Notes: a model not told the origin generated them from the letters alone. A stretch of 64,000 bases of DNA from Streptomyces sp. JHA26 (GCF_002005565.1 NZ_BDJC01000011.1:88073-152072), one strand, 5' to 3'. Positions 27,589 to 37,150 are shown, counted from the stretch's first letter. Numbers and translations: made by a program.

Positions 27589-28914
27589 TCACAGACCCGG
27601 GATCCGGCCGTTGCGGAAGAGGTCGACGAAGATCTGGTGGTCGGCGCGCGCGCGTGCCCCGTAGGTGTGGGCGAAGTCGACCAGCAGGGGCGCGAAGCCC
27701 TCCTCGTCGGCCGCGATCGCCGCGTCGATGGCCCGCTCGGTGGAGAACGGCACCAGGGACTCGCCGGACTGGTCGTCCGCCGCCGCGTGCATCGCGGCCG
27801 TGGCCCGCCCCAGGTCGGCGACGACCTCGGCGATCTCCTCGGGGTCGTCGATGTCGCCCCAGTCCAGGTCCACCGCGTACGGCGAGACCTCGGCGACCAG
27901 CTGGCCCGCGCCGTCCAGCTCGGTCCACCCCAGCCACGGGTCGGCGTGCGCCTGCAGGGCGCGCTGGGAGATCACCGTGCGGTGGCCCTCGTGCTGGAAG
28001 TAGTCCCGGATCGCCCGGTCGGTGACGTGCCGGGAGACCGCCGGGGTCTGGGCCTGCTTGACGTAGATCACGACGTCGTTCTCCAGGGCGTCGCTGTTGC
28101 CCTCCAGGAGGATGTTGTACGACGGCAGCCCGGCGGAGCCGATGCCGATGCCCCGGCGGCCCACGACGTCCTTGACGCGGTAGGAGTCCGGACGGGTCAG
28201 CGACGAGTCCGGGAGCGTCTCCAGGTAGCCGTCGAAGGCGGCCAGCACCTTGTAGCGCGTGGCCGCGTCCAGCTCGACGGAGCCGCCGCCGGCGGCGAAG
28301 CGGCGTTCGAAGTCGCGGATCTCCGTCATCGAGTCCAGCAGCCCGAACCGGGTCAGCGAACGGGCCACGCGCAGCGCGCCCAGCAGCGGGCCCTGAGCGG
28401 TGTCCAGCGTGAACGGCGGCACCTCGTCGCTCTTGGCACCCGTCGCCAGCGAGTGGATCCGCTCCCGGTACGCGCCCGCGTACACCCGCACCAGCTCGGT
28501 GATCTGCTCGTCGCTGAGCGCCTTCGCGTACCCGATCAGCGCGACGGAGGCCGCGAAGCGCTCGAGGTCCCAGGTGAAGGGGCCGACGTAGGCCTCGTCG
28601 AAGTCGTTGACGTTGAAGATCAGGCGGCCGGTGGAGTCCATGTACGTGCCGAAGTTCTCCGCGTGCAGGTCGCCGTGGATCCACACCCGGGAGGTCCGCT
28701 CGTCCAGGTACGGGCCGCCCGCGGTCCCCGCGTCCAGGTCGTGGTAGAAGAGGCACGCCGTGCCCCGGTAGAAGGCGAAGGCCGAGGCCGCCATCTTCCG
28801 GAACTTCACGCGGAACGCGGCCGGGTCGGCGGCCAGGAGCTCGCCGAACGCGGTGTCGAAGACGGCGAGGATCTCCTCGCCGCGGTGCTCGTCGCTGAGC
28901 TGCGAAACCGACAT
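27589..28914 (-). CDS. DUF2252-family protein
   Basis: The 441-residue protein matches the DUF2252 pattern: KFRKMAASAFAFYRGTACLFYHDL, WIHGDLHAENFGTY and FNVNDFDEAYVGPFTWDLERFAAS. These blocks recall the kinase/aminoglycoside phosphotransferase fold, with HGDLHxEN as a catalytic-loop-like motif and NDFDE as a metal-binding-like motif. VGRRGIGIGSAGLPSYNILLEGN is also conserved. No reaction is established. The ATG at 28914 has GGAGG ten bases upstream; the open frame beyond it is antisense to the dnaE region. The gene is divergent from dnaE. Confidence 0.9.
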   Translation of the reverse strand: MSVSQLSDEHRGEEILAVFDTAFGELLAADPAAFRVKFRKMAASAFAFYRGTACLFYHDLDAGTAGGPYLDERTSRVWIHGDLHAENFGTYMDSTGRLIFNVNDFDEAYVGPFTWDLERFAASVALIGYAKALSDEQITELVRVYAGAYRERIHSLATGAKSDEVPPFTLDTAQGPLLGALRVARSLTRFGLLDSMTEIRDFERRFAAGGGSVELDAATRYKVLAAFDGYLETLPDSSLTRPDSYRVKDVVGRRGIGIGSAGLPSYNILLEGNSDALENDVVIYVKQAQTPAVSRHVTDRAIRDYFQHEGHRTVISQRALQAHADPWLGWTELDGAGQLVAEVSPYAVDLDWGDIDDPEEIAEVVADLGRATAAMHAAADDQSGESLVPFSTERAIDAAIAADEEGFAPLLVDFAHTYGARARADHQIFVDLFRNGRIPGL

Positions 28915-29149
28915 CGCTGGGTGCCTCCTGGTACGGGTGGTGCGTGGGCGAGTGGAGCGGAAACCGCACTCGGACCAACGTTCGAGGGCGTGCGGGAGTG
29001 CCCGCGGCCCGGGGCCGGCCCGACGCGCGGGGCCCCGCACGAAGGTACGCGGCCGGAGCCCCGGAGTGTCAGTCCCGGGGCATAGACTTCGACGCTGACC
29101 CCCGGACTGACCGCAGCCCGTCACCCAAAGTTTTCCCAGGAGGCCGCAC
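28915..29149. other. Divergent regulatory region of DUF2252 gene and dnaE
   Basis: This 235-base gap must hold both promoters. I see no clear -35/-10 pair with normal spacing. It ends with CCAGGAGGCCGCAC, which contains a strong SD for dnaE. Confidence 0.5.
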
Positions 29150-32100
29150 GTGTCCAAGCCGCCGTTCACGCACCTGCACGTCCACACCCAGTACTCGCTG
29201 CTGGACGGTGCCGCGCGGCTCAAGGACATGTTCGAGGCGTGCAACGAGATGGGCATGACGCACATCGCCATGTCCGACCACGGCAACCTGCACGGGGCGT
29301 ACGACTTCTTCCACTCCGCGAAGAAGGCCGGGATCACCCCGATCATCGGGATCGAGGCCTATGTCGCTCCCGAGTCGCGCCGCAACAAGCGCAAGATCCA
29401 GTGGGGCCAGCCGCACCAGAAGCGGGACGACGTCTCCGGTTCGGGCGGCTACACCCACAAGACGATGTGGGCCGTGAACAAGACGGGCCTGCACAACCTC
29501 TTCCGCCTCTCCTCCGACGCGTACGCCGAGGGCTGGCTCCAGAAGTGGCCCCGGATGGACAAGGAGACCATCGCCCAGTGGTCGGAGGGCATCGTCGCCT
29601 CCACCGGCTGCCCCTCCGGAGAGGTGCAGACCCGGCTGCGCCTCGGCCACTTCGACGAGGCCCTGAAGGCCGCCGCCGACTACCAGGACATCTTCGGCAA
29701 GGACCGCTACTTCCTGGAGCTGATGGACCACGGCATCGACATCGAGCACCGGGTCCGCGACGGCCTGCTGGAGATCGGCAGGAAGCTCGGCATCCCGCCG
29801 CTGGTGACGAACGACTCGCACTACACCTACGCGCACGAGGCGACCGCCCACGACGCGCTGCTGTGCATCCAGACCGGCAAGAACCTCTCCGACCCGGACC
29901 GCTTCCGCTTCGACGGCACCGGCTACTACCTGAAGTCCACGGAGGAGATGTACGCCATCGACTCCTCGGACGCCTGGCAGGAGGGCTGCGCCAACACGCT
30001 CCTGGTCGCCGAGATGGTCGACACCGAGGGCATGTTCGTCAAGCGCGACCTCATGCCGAAGTTCGACATCCCCGAGGGCTACACCGAGGTCACCTGGTTC
30101 CAGGAGGAGGTCCGCCGCGGCATGGAGCGCCGCTTCCCCGGCGGTGTCCCCGAGGACCGCCAGAAGCAGGCCGAGTACGAGATGGACGTCATCATCCAGA
30201 TGGGGTTCCCGGGGTACTTCCTCGTCGTCGCCGACTTCATCATGTGGGCCAAGAAGCAGGGCATCGCCGTCGGCCCCGGCCGAGGCTCCGCGGCCGGCTC
30301 GATCGTGGCGTACGCGATGGGCATCACCGACCTCGACCCGATCCCGCACGGCCTGATCTTCGAGCGGTTCCTCAACCCCGAGCGCGTCTCCATGCCCGAC
30401 GTCGACATCGACTTCGACGAGCGCAGGCGCGTCGAGGTGATCAGGTACGTGACGGAGAAGTACGGCGCCGACAAGGTCGCCATGATCGGCACGTACGGCA
30501 AGATCAAGGCGAAGAACGCCATCAAGGACTCCGCGCGCGTGCTGGGCTACCCGTACGCGATGGGCGACCGGCTCACCAAGGCCATGCCCGCCGACGTCCT
30601 CGGCAAGGGCATCGACCTCAACGGCATCACGGACCCGACGCACCCGCGCTACAGCGAGGCCGGCGAGATCCGCTCGATGTACGAGAACGAGCCGGACGTG
30701 AAGAAGGTCATCGACACCGCCAAGGGCGTCGAGGGCCTGGTGCGGCAGATGGGCGTGCACGCCGCCGGCGTGATCATGTCCAGCGAGCCCATCGTCGACC
30801 ACGCCCCGATCTGGGTGCGGCACACCGACGGCGTCACCATCACGCAGTGGGACTACCCGCAGTGCGAGTCGCTCGGCCTGCTGAAGATGGACTTCCTCGG
30901 CCTGCGCAACCTCACGATCATGGACGACGCCGTCAAGATGGTGAAGTCCAACAAGGGCATCGACCTCGACCTGCTGTCGCTGCCGCTGGACGACCCCACG
31001 ACCTTCGAGCTGCTCCAGCGCGGCGACACGCTAGGCGTCTTCCAGTTCGACGGCGGACCCATGCGCTCGCTGCTGCGGCTGATGAAGCCCGACAACTTCG
31101 AGGACATCTCCGCCGTCTCCGCGCTCTACCGGCCCGGCCCCATGGGCATGGACTCGCACACCAACTACGCGCTGCGCAAGAACGGCCTCCAGGAGATCAC
31201 GCCGATCCACAAGGAGCTGGAGGAGCCGCTCAAGGAGGTCCTGGACGTCACCTACGGCCTGATCGTCTACCAGGAGCAGGTGCAGAAGGCCGCCCAGATC
31301 ATCGCCGGGTACTCGCTCGGCGAGGCCGACATCCTCCGCCGCGTGATGGGCAAGAAGAAGCCCGACGAACTGGCGAAGAACTTCACCATCTTCCAGGCCG
31401 GCGCCAAGAAGAACGGCTACAGCGACGAGGCCATCCAGGCGCTGTGGGACGTGCTGGTCCCCTTCGCCGGATACGCGTTCAACAAGGCGCACTCGGCCGC
31501 GTACGGCCTGGTCTCGTACTGGACGGCGTACCTCAAGGCCAACCACCCCGCCGAGTACATGGCCGCGCTGCTCACCTCCGTCAAGGACGACAAGGACAAG
31601 TCGGCGGTCTACCTCAACGAGTGCCGCCGCATGGGCATCCGGGTGCTGCCGCCCAACGTCAACGAGTCCGAGGCGAACTTCGCCGCGCAGGGCGACGACG
31701 TGATCCTCTTCGGCCTCTCCGCCGTCCGCAACGTGGGCACCAACGTGGTCGACTCGATCATCAGGTCCCGCAAGGCCAAGGGGAAGTTCACCTCCTTTCC
31801 CGACTACCTGGACAAGGTCGAGGCGGTCGTCTGCAACAAGCGGACGACGGAGTCGCTGATCAAGGCCGGCGCCTTCGACGAGATGGGGCACACCCGCAAG
31901 GGCCTCACCGCGCAGTACGAACCGATGATCGACAACGTGGTCGCGGTCAAGCGCAAGGAGGCCGAGGGCCAGTTCGACCTCTTCGGGGGCATGGGCGAGG
32001 AGGCGAACGACGAACCGGGCTTCGGACTCGACGTCACCTTCGGCGACGAGGAGTGGGACAAGACCTACCTCCTCGCCCAGGAGCGGGAGATGCTCGGCCT

Positions 32101-32689
32101 GTACGTCTCCGACCACCCGCTCTTCGGCCTGGAGCACGTGCTGTCCGACAAGGCCGACGCGGGCATCTCCCAGCTCACCGGCGGGGACTTCGGCGACGGC
32201 GCGGTCGTCACCATCGGCGGCATCATCTCCGGCCTGCAGCGCAAGATGACCAAGCAGGGCAACGCCTGGGCCATCGCCACCGTCGAGGACCTGGCCGGCT
32301 CCATCGAGTGCATGTTCTTCCCCGCGACCTACCAGCTGGTGTCCACCCAACTCGTCGAGGACGCCGTGGTGTTCGTCAAGGGACGCCTCGACAAGCGGGA
32401 GGACGTGCCGCGCCTGGTCGCGATGGAGCTGATGATCCCCGACCTGTCCAACGCGGGCACCAACGCGCCCGTGGTCCTCACCATCCCGGCGACCCGGGTC
32501 ACCCCGCCGATGGTCAGCCGCCTCGGCGAGATCCTCACGCACCACAAGGGCGACAGCGAGGTGCGGATCAAGCTCCAGGGGCCGACGAAGACGACGGTGC
32601 TGCGCCTGGACCGGCACCGGGTGAAGCCCGATCCGGCCCTGTTCGGCGACCTGAAGGTGCTGCTCGGCCCGTCCTGCCTGGCGGGCTGA
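29150..32689 (+). CDS. dnaE: DNA polymerase III alpha subunit
   Basis: This is the replicative polymerase. The 1179-residue protein begins with the PHP domain (FTHLHVHTQYSLLDGAARL, MSDHGNLHG). It continues with the C-family polymerase palm, where PGRGSAAGSIVAYAMGITDLDP and MPDVDIDFDERRR carry catalytic Asp residues. Fingers with SALYRPGPM, a helix-hairpin-helix region, and an OB domain with QRKMTKQGNAWAIATVEDL follow. Length fits DnaE1. The GTG at 29150 has AGGAGG seven bases upstream. The gene stands alone and ends at a strong bidirectional hairpin. Confidence 0.98.
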   Translation: MSKPPFTHLHVHTQYSLLDGAARLKDMFEACNEMGMTHIAMSDHGNLHGAYDFFHSAKKAGITPIIGIEAYVAPESRRNKRKIQWGQPHQKRDDVSGSGGYTHKTMWAVNKTGLHNLFRLSSDAYAEGWLQKWPRMDKETIAQWSEGIVASTGCPSGEVQTRLRLGHFDEALKAAADYQDIFGKDRYFLELMDHGIDIEHRVRDGLLEIGRKLGIPPLVTNDSHYTYAHEATAHDALLCIQTGKNLSDPDRFRFDGTGYYLKSTEEMYAIDSSDAWQEGCANTLLVAEMVDTEGMFVKRDLMPKFDIPEGYTEVTWFQEEVRRGMERRFPGGVPEDRQKQAEYEMDVIIQMGFPGYFLVVADFIMWAKKQGIAVGPGRGSAAGSIVAYAMGITDLDPIPHGLIFERFLNPERVSMPDVDIDFDERRRVEVIRYVTEKYGADKVAMIGTYGKIKAKNAIKDSARVLGYPYAMGDRLTKAMPADVLGKGIDLNGITDPTHPRYSEAGEIRSMYENEPDVKKVIDTAKGVEGLVRQMGVHAAGVIMSSEPIVDHAPIWVRHTDGVTITQWDYPQCESLGLLKMDFLGLRNLTIMDDAVKMVKSNKGIDLDLLSLPLDDPTTFELLQRGDTLGVFQFDGGPMRSLLRLMKPDNFEDISAVSALYRPGPMGMDSHTNYALRKNGLQEITPIHKELEEPLKEVLDVTYGLIVYQEQVQKAAQIIAGYSLGEADILRRVMGKKKPDELAKNFTIFQAGAKKNGYSDEAIQALWDVLVPFAGYAFNKAHSAAYGLVSYWTAYLKANHPAEYMAALLTSVKDDKDKSAVYLNECRRMGIRVLPPNVNESEANFAAQGDDVILFGLSAVRNVGTNVVDSIIRSRKAKGKFTSFPDYLDKVEAVVCNKRTTESLIKAGAFDEMGHTRKGLTAQYEPMIDNVVAVKRKEAEGQFDLFGGMGEEANDEPGFGLDVTFGDEEWDKTYLLAQEREMLGLYVSDHPLFGLEHVLSDKADAGISQLTGGDFGDGAVVTIGGIISGLQRKMTKQGNAWAIATVEDLAGSIECMFFPATYQLVSTQLVEDAVVFVKGRLDKREDVPRLVAMELMIPDLSNAGTNAPVVLTIPATRVTPPMVSRLGEILTHHKGDSEVRIKLQGPTKTTVLRLDRHRVKPDPALFGDLKVLLGPSCLAG

Positions 32690-32702
32690 ACGGCCGAAGC
32701 GG

Positions 32703-32738
32703 CGAAGGGGCGCACCCGGCACCGGGTGCGCCCCTTCG
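32703..32738. terminator. Bidirectional hairpin between dnaE and the convergent small gene
   Basis: A 17-base perfect stem (32703-32719 with 32722-32738), separated by only two bases, starts 13 bases after the dnaE stop. In practice the inner pairs form the loop. It can end transcription from both sides. Confidence 0.8.
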
Positions 32739-32773
32739 TGTCACGGCGGGCGCAACGGCCCGTGCGCCGGACG

Positions 32774-32938
32774 TCAGTTGTGGCCGAAGCGCTTCTGCCG
32801 CTTGCGGGAGGCCGCGTCGCCGGGCGACAGCGGCGGGGCGTGCTGCTCCTCGCGGTCCAGCACGGCCGAGTCGGCGGCCTGCGGGGCACGGGCGGACGGG
32901 GACTGCTTACGGTCACGGTTGTTCTTGTTCTTGGCCAT
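32774..32938 (-). CDS. Small basic protein of unknown function (54 aa)
   Basis: The minus strand has an ATG at 32938 preceded by a near-perfect SD, AGGAGGT, seven bases away. The 54 codons begin MAKNKNNRDRKQ and end RKRQKRFGHN. The protein is rich in Lys, Arg, Asn and Gln with an acidic middle (DREEQH), has no membrane segment and is probably disordered. The SD strength and codon usage support it as a real gene. It may bind nucleic acid or ribosomes; that is only inferred from its charge. Confidence 0.75.
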   Translation of the reverse strand: MAKNKNNRDRKQSPSARAPQAADSAVLDREEQHAPPLSPGDAASRKRQKRFGHN

Positions 32939-33163
32939 GGTGATCTACCTCCTGAGGGGGATCTGTCGGGCCAGGTACCGCCTCAGAGTCACATAGACTG
33001 AAAAAGAACGCATATCGGGTAATTACCGTGCGTGACGCGGCTCGTCGGGCCACGGACCGCCGAAACGCCACGCCGAAGATCGAGTTCGGCCCGTTAACCT
33101 CCGCGCCGTCGGGCAGACTCGAAGGAAGCCCGAAGCAAACCTCCCGGAAAGAGGGTGGACCGC

Positions 33164-34378
33164 GTGGACCGCTGCATCGTCCTGGTGGACGCCGGGTATC
33201 TGCTGGGGGCCGCCGCCAGTCTCCTCGCCGGGGAGCCCTCGCGCTCGCGCATCACCGTCGACCACACCGCCCTCGTCCAGGGGTTGCGCGATCGCGCCGA
33301 GTCCGACACGCAGCAGCCCCTGCTGCGCATCTACTGGTTCGACGGCGCCCCCGACCGCGTCCCGCAGCCCGAGCACCGCCGGCTGCGCGTGATGCCCCGG
33401 GTCACCGTCCGGCTCGGCGCCCTCACGCGCAGCGACGGACGCTGGGCGCAGAAGGGCGTGGACGCGGCCATGCACGCCGAGCTGACCGAGCTGGCCCGCA
33501 ACCGGGCCTGTTCCGACATCGTCCTGGTGACCGGCGACGGCGACCTGCTGCCCGGCATGATGGCCGCCAAGGAGCACGGCGTCGCCGTCCACCTGTGGGC
33601 CGTGCAGGCCGCCGACGGCGACTACAACCAGTCCGAGGACCTGGTCGCCGAGGCCGACGAGCGCCGCGTACTGGACCGCGCCTGGATCACCAGGGCCGTG
33701 CGCGCCAAGGAGACCGGCGGCATCTGCGCGCAGCCCCCCGCGCCCCGGCCCGAGATCGCCGCGATCCTGTCCGCGCCGCTGCCCGAGTCCGCCCTGTCCG
33801 CCACGGCCGAACGGCCCGCCCGGGAACCCGCGCACCCCGTCGCGGACACCGTCGCCCGCAACGGCACCGAGGAGCGCGCGACGCCCGCCAGGGGCGTCCC
33901 CACCCCCAAGGACCTGGCCGCCCTGCGCGCCCCCGGCGCCCACCCCGCCCCGCAGCCGGCCAACGCCACCCTGCGCTGGTCCTCCGACAAGGGCTGGGTC
34001 GACCGGCCCGCCGGCGAGCCGGCCGAGGCCGTCTCGCTGCCGACGCTGGCCCAGCTCACCACGGCCGAGCAGCGCTGGGCCGACCGCGAGGAGGACATCA
34101 CCACGGTCGGCGGCGACCCCTACGAGGTCGGCCAGGTCTTCGCCCGCCGCTGGGTGGAACGCCTCGGCGACCACGTCCACCTGCAGAGACTGTCGGGCAT
34201 GTACCCCCGCATCCCGCACCGCGTCGACGGCGAGCTGCTGCGGTACGCCGCCCGGTTCGGACTGCTGGCCCACAAGGACGACCAGATCGACGAGCACGAC
34301 CGGTACGCGATCAGGGCCGGGTTCTGGCGGGAGATCGACGTGCGGACCGCCACCGAGCGAACCCCCACCGGGGAGTGA
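33164..34378 (+). CDS. NYN-domain protein (putative PIN-like ribonuclease)
   Basis: NYN domains are PIN-like folds with acidic residues that bind a metal and cleave RNA. The 404-residue protein begins with DRCIVLVDAGYLL, then KGVDAAMHAEL and SDIVLVTGDGDLLPGMMAAKEHGVAVHLWAV, which supply the expected Asp positions. A Pro/Ala-rich linker (about 190-290) leads to a C-terminal domain with VGQVFARRWVERLGDH and RVDGELLRYAARFGLL. I prefer the GTG at 33164 to the in-frame GTG at 33155 because GGAAAGAGGG is correctly spaced only for the later one. The target is unknown. Confidence 0.85.
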   Translation: MDRCIVLVDAGYLLGAAASLLAGEPSRSRITVDHTALVQGLRDRAESDTQQPLLRIYWFDGAPDRVPQPEHRRLRVMPRVTVRLGALTRSDGRWAQKGVDAAMHAELTELARNRACSDIVLVTGDGDLLPGMMAAKEHGVAVHLWAVQAADGDYNQSEDLVAEADERRVLDRAWITRAVRAKETGGICAQPPAPRPEIAAILSAPLPESALSATAERPAREPAHPVADTVARNGTEERATPARGVPTPKDLAALRAPGAHPAPQPANATLRWSSDKGWVDRPAGEPAEAVSLPTLAQLTTAEQRWADREEDITTVGGDPYEVGQVFARRWVERLGDHVHLQRLSGMYPRIPHRVDGELLRYAARFGLLAHKDDQIDEHDRYAIRAGFWREIDVRTATERTPTGE

Positions 34379-34453
34379 CGCCCCGGACGAATCGATGCTC
34401 ATGGGCGGACCCGAGGGTGGGGCGGGGGCGGCGACCACGTACTCTCGTCCCTT

Positions 34454-35473
34454 GTGAATACGCGCGCGACACAGGCACTTCGACCCGGTGGCGATGCCGT
34501 GTGCGTGGTGCGCGGACTGACCAAGACCTATGCGGCGGTACGCGGCCGGCGCGGCGTTCCCGCCGCCCCCGAGGTCCGGGCCACCGACGACGTGACGCTG
34601 GAGATCCGCCGCGGTGAGATCTTCGGACTGCTCGGGCCGAACGGCGCGGGGAAGTCCACCCTCGTCCGCCAGCTGACCGGCCTGATGCGACCCGACGGCG
34701 GCAGCGTGGAGATCCTCGGCCACGACATCGTGCGCCACCCCGAGCGGGCCGCACGGATCCTCGCCTACCTCGGCCAGGAATCCAGCGCCCTCGACGAGCT
34801 GACCGTCTCGCTCGCCGCCGAGACCACCGGACGGCTGCGCGGCCTGGACGCCCGCGACGCCCGTGCCGAGCGGGACGCCGTCCTCGACGAACTGGGTCTG
34901 ACCCCCCTCGCCTCGCGCCCGCTCAGGAAGCTCTCCGGCGGGCAGCGGCGCCTGGCCTGCTTCGCCGCCGCGCTGGTGGGGGAGCGCCCGCTGCTCGTCC
35001 TGGACGAGCCGACCACCGGCATGGACCCGGTGGCACGGCGTGCGGTCTGGGCCGCCGTCGACCGCCGGCGGGCCGAGCGCGGCACCACCGTGCTGCTCGT
35101 CACCCACAACGTCATCGAGGCCGAGACCGTCCTCGACCGGGTCGCCGTCCTCGACCGCGGCCGCGTGATCGCCTGCGACACCCCGGCCGGACTCAAGGAG
35201 CAGGTCGCCGGCGAGGTCCGCGTCGACCTGGTGTGGCGCGAGAGCGCACCGCTGGGCGTGCCCGAGGTCGCCGCCCTGCGCGACCGGGCCGCGGAGTCGG
35301 GCCGCCGCTGGACGCTGCGGCTCGCCCCGGAGGAGGCCCGCGCGGTCGTCGCCACCGTCACCGGCGGGGCCGCCTTCGCCGCGCTGGACGACTTCACCCT
35401 GGCCACGCCCAGCCTGGAGGACGTGTACCTGGCGCTGGGCGGCGCCGCGCGCCAGGGGCTGGTCAGGGCGTGA
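34454..35473 (+). CDS. ABC transporter ATP-binding protein (export type)
   Basis: The 339-residue ATPase has Walker A GPNGAGKST (residues 61-69), the signature LSGGQRR (160-166), Walker B LLVLDEPTTGMDP (from 180) and the switch His in LLVTHNVIEAE. A C-terminal extension of about 110 residues is usual in the DrrA/Nod-like exporter branch. The GTG at 34454 is the most likely start. The permease gene follows directly. Such pairs export drugs, lipids or peptides; the substrate is not predictable. Confidence 0.93.
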   Translation: MNTRATQALRPGGDAVCVVRGLTKTYAAVRGRRGVPAAPEVRATDDVTLEIRRGEIFGLLGPNGAGKSTLVRQLTGLMRPDGGSVEILGHDIVRHPERAARILAYLGQESSALDELTVSLAAETTGRLRGLDARDARAERDAVLDELGLTPLASRPLRKLSGGQRRLACFAAALVGERPLLVLDEPTTGMDPVARRAVWAAVDRRRAERGTTVLLVTHNVIEAETVLDRVAVLDRGRVIACDTPAGLKEQVAGEVRVDLVWRESAPLGVPEVAALRDRAAESGRRWTLRLAPEEARAVVATVTGGAAFAALDDFTLATPSLEDVYLALGGAARQGLVRA

Positions 35474-35592
35474 GCGGGCGAGCGGTGGGAACGCGCGGCG
35501 CCGCGTCCGTACCGGACGGGGTGAGTGCCTCCGTGGGGACCGGACCGGTGGGGACCGGCTCGGCGACGAATGGTGAAGGGGAACAGCGCGAC

Positions 35593-36408
35593 GTGAGTGT
35601 CGTACCCGCCGAAGTCCTGTCCGACGGTGCCCCGCCCGCCCGGGAGCAGGGCGCCGCCGCGCTCGGGCCCCGGGCACGGCTGTGGCCCTCCCTGGTGGCC
35701 GTGTACCGGGCGCAGCTGTCCCGGGCGCGGGTCGCGCGGATCCCGCTGCTGTTCGTGGCGACGTTCCAGTCGATCGGCATCATGATCCTGATGCGCGGCG
35801 TCGTGGACGGCGGCGGCGAGGCCCGGGCCGTGGTCGCCGGGTCGGCGGTGCTCGTCGTGGCCTTCGTCGCGCTGAACCTCCTCGCCCAGTACTTCGGCCA
35901 GCTGCGCGCCAGCGGCGGCCTCGACCACTACGCGACCCTGCCGGTACCGCCCGCCGCGGTGGTGCTGGGCGCGGCGGGCGCGTACGCGTCCTTCACCGTG
36001 CCCGGGACCGTGGTGACGGCGGTGTTCGGCTGCCTGCTGTTCGGGCTGCCGATGACGCACCTGTGGGTGCTGGCGGCCGTGATCCCGCTGGCGGGCGCCG
36101 CGCTCGCCGGACTGGGGGCGGCGCTGGGCCTGCTCGCGCCCCGGCCGGAGCTCGCCACCCTGCTGGGCCAGCTGGGCATGTCGGCGGCGCTGCTGCTGGG
36201 CGTGCTGCCCGCCGAGCGGATGCCGGAGGCGGTACGGCTGGCCCGCGACCTGCTGCCCTCGACGTACGGCGTGGAGGCCTTCGCGCGCACCTTCGGGGCG
36301 AGGCCCGACTGGGCCTTCGTCCTCGGTGACCTCGCCGTGTGCGCGGCGGTCGGCGTGATCTCCCTGGCCGTCGCCACCTGGGCGTACCGCCGGGCCGCCG
36401 TCCGGTGA
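35593..36408 (+). CDS. ABC transporter permease (ABC-2 type)
   Basis: The 271-residue protein has about six membrane helices, such as RIPLLFVATFQSIGIMILM and AVVAGSAVLVVAFVALNLLAQYF, in the ABC-2 exporter arrangement, with LDHYATLPVPPAAVVLGA in the central region. I chose the GTG at 35593 because GAAGGGGAA lies nine bases upstream. The in-frame GTG at 35470 overlaps the ATPase stop (GTGA) and would add 41 low-complexity residues; it is a real alternative and would imply translational coupling. It forms one exporter with the ATPase. Confidence 0.85.
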   Translation: MSVVPAEVLSDGAPPAREQGAAALGPRARLWPSLVAVYRAQLSRARVARIPLLFVATFQSIGIMILMRGVVDGGGEARAVVAGSAVLVVAFVALNLLAQYFGQLRASGGLDHYATLPVPPAAVVLGAAGAYASFTVPGTVVTAVFGCLLFGLPMTHLWVLAAVIPLAGAALAGLGAALGLLAPRPELATLLGQLGMSAALLLGVLPAERMPEAVRLARDLLPSTYGVEAFARTFGARPDWAFVLGDLAVCAAVGVISLAVATWAYRRAAVR

Positions 36409-36442
36409 CGCACCGCACAGGCGGGTTTGGCACGATGGCGGG

Positions 36443-37150
36443 GTGACCGCACCTCTGACTCCTCCTCCGCCACCGCACGAACACTCGTCGTCCCACGGCG
36501 GGACGGTGCCGCCGCCCGTGGGCGCGCATGCGGTGGGCACCGCGTACGACGACCCCCACGGCGAACAGGACGGCCCCGGGATGCTGACCGAAGCGCGGCA
36601 GGCGGCCGTGACCCTGGTGGCGGTGGCCCTCTCCGGGGCCCTGCTGGGCGTGCTGTGGTGGTGGCTGGCGCCGCGCGTGCCGCTCGTCGGTGACGTGGTG
36701 GACGGCAGCTGGGTGGTCTACCTGAAGGACTCCGAGGGCGAGCAGGCCGTCGGGGTCGACGGAACCTTCACGCTGCTCGCGCTCGGGTTCGGGGTGCTCA
36801 GCGCCCTGGTCGTCTTCCTGCTGCGGCGGCGCGGGGGCGTGCCGCTGGTGGTGGCGCTGGGCGTCGGCGCCTTCCTCGGATCGCTGCTGGCGTGGCGGGT
36901 CGGGGTGTGGCTGGGGCCCGGACAGGACGTGATCGCCCGCGCGCGGGAGGTGGGCAAGGGGACGACGTTCTCCGCTCCGCTGAAGCTGGGCGCGAAGGGG
37001 GCGTGGCTGGCCTGGCCGTTCGCCGCCCTCGTGGTGCACCTGGGGCTGACGGGTCTGTTCGGCCCCCGGGACCCGGACCCGTACGCCCAGCACCAGCCGT
37101 ACCACCCGCCGCGGTACCCGCAGGGGCCCCACGGCGGGAAGTCCGCCTAG
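36443..37150 (+). CDS. DUF2567-type membrane protein
   Basis: The 235-residue protein has a Pro/His-rich cytoplasmic N-terminus (about 55 residues) and four hydrophobic segments, including AAVTLVAVALSGALLGVLWWWL and LPLVVALGVGAFLGSLLAWRVGV. Between the first two lies a short extracytoplasmic loop with GSWVVYLKDSEGEQAVGVDGTF. The pattern fits DUF2567, an actinobacterial family of unknown role. The GTG follows the permease gene by 34 bases on the same strand. Confidence 0.8.
   Translation: MTAPLTPPPPPHEHSSSHGGTVPPPVGAHAVGTAYDDPHGEQDGPGMLTEARQAAVTLVAVALSGALLGVLWWWLAPRVPLVGDVVDGSWVVYLKDSEGEQAVGVDGTFTLLALGFGVLSALVVFLLRRRGGVPLVVALGVGAFLGSLLAWRVGVWLGPGQDVIARAREVGKGTTFSAPLKLGAKGAWLAWPFAALVVHLGLTGLFGPRDPDPYAQHQPYHPPRYPQGPHGGKSA

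Noticed and set aside
27503..28978. A long minus-strand frame overlapping the DUF2252 gene
   Set aside because: It is a frame-shifted shadow rich in Arg, Gly and Pro. The DUF2252 frame has a good ribosome site and family motifs.
29239..32943. A second long plus-strand frame overlapping dnaE
   Set aside because: It is a +2 frame shadow rich in Arg, Pro and Gly. dnaE has all polymerase motifs and a strong ribosome site.
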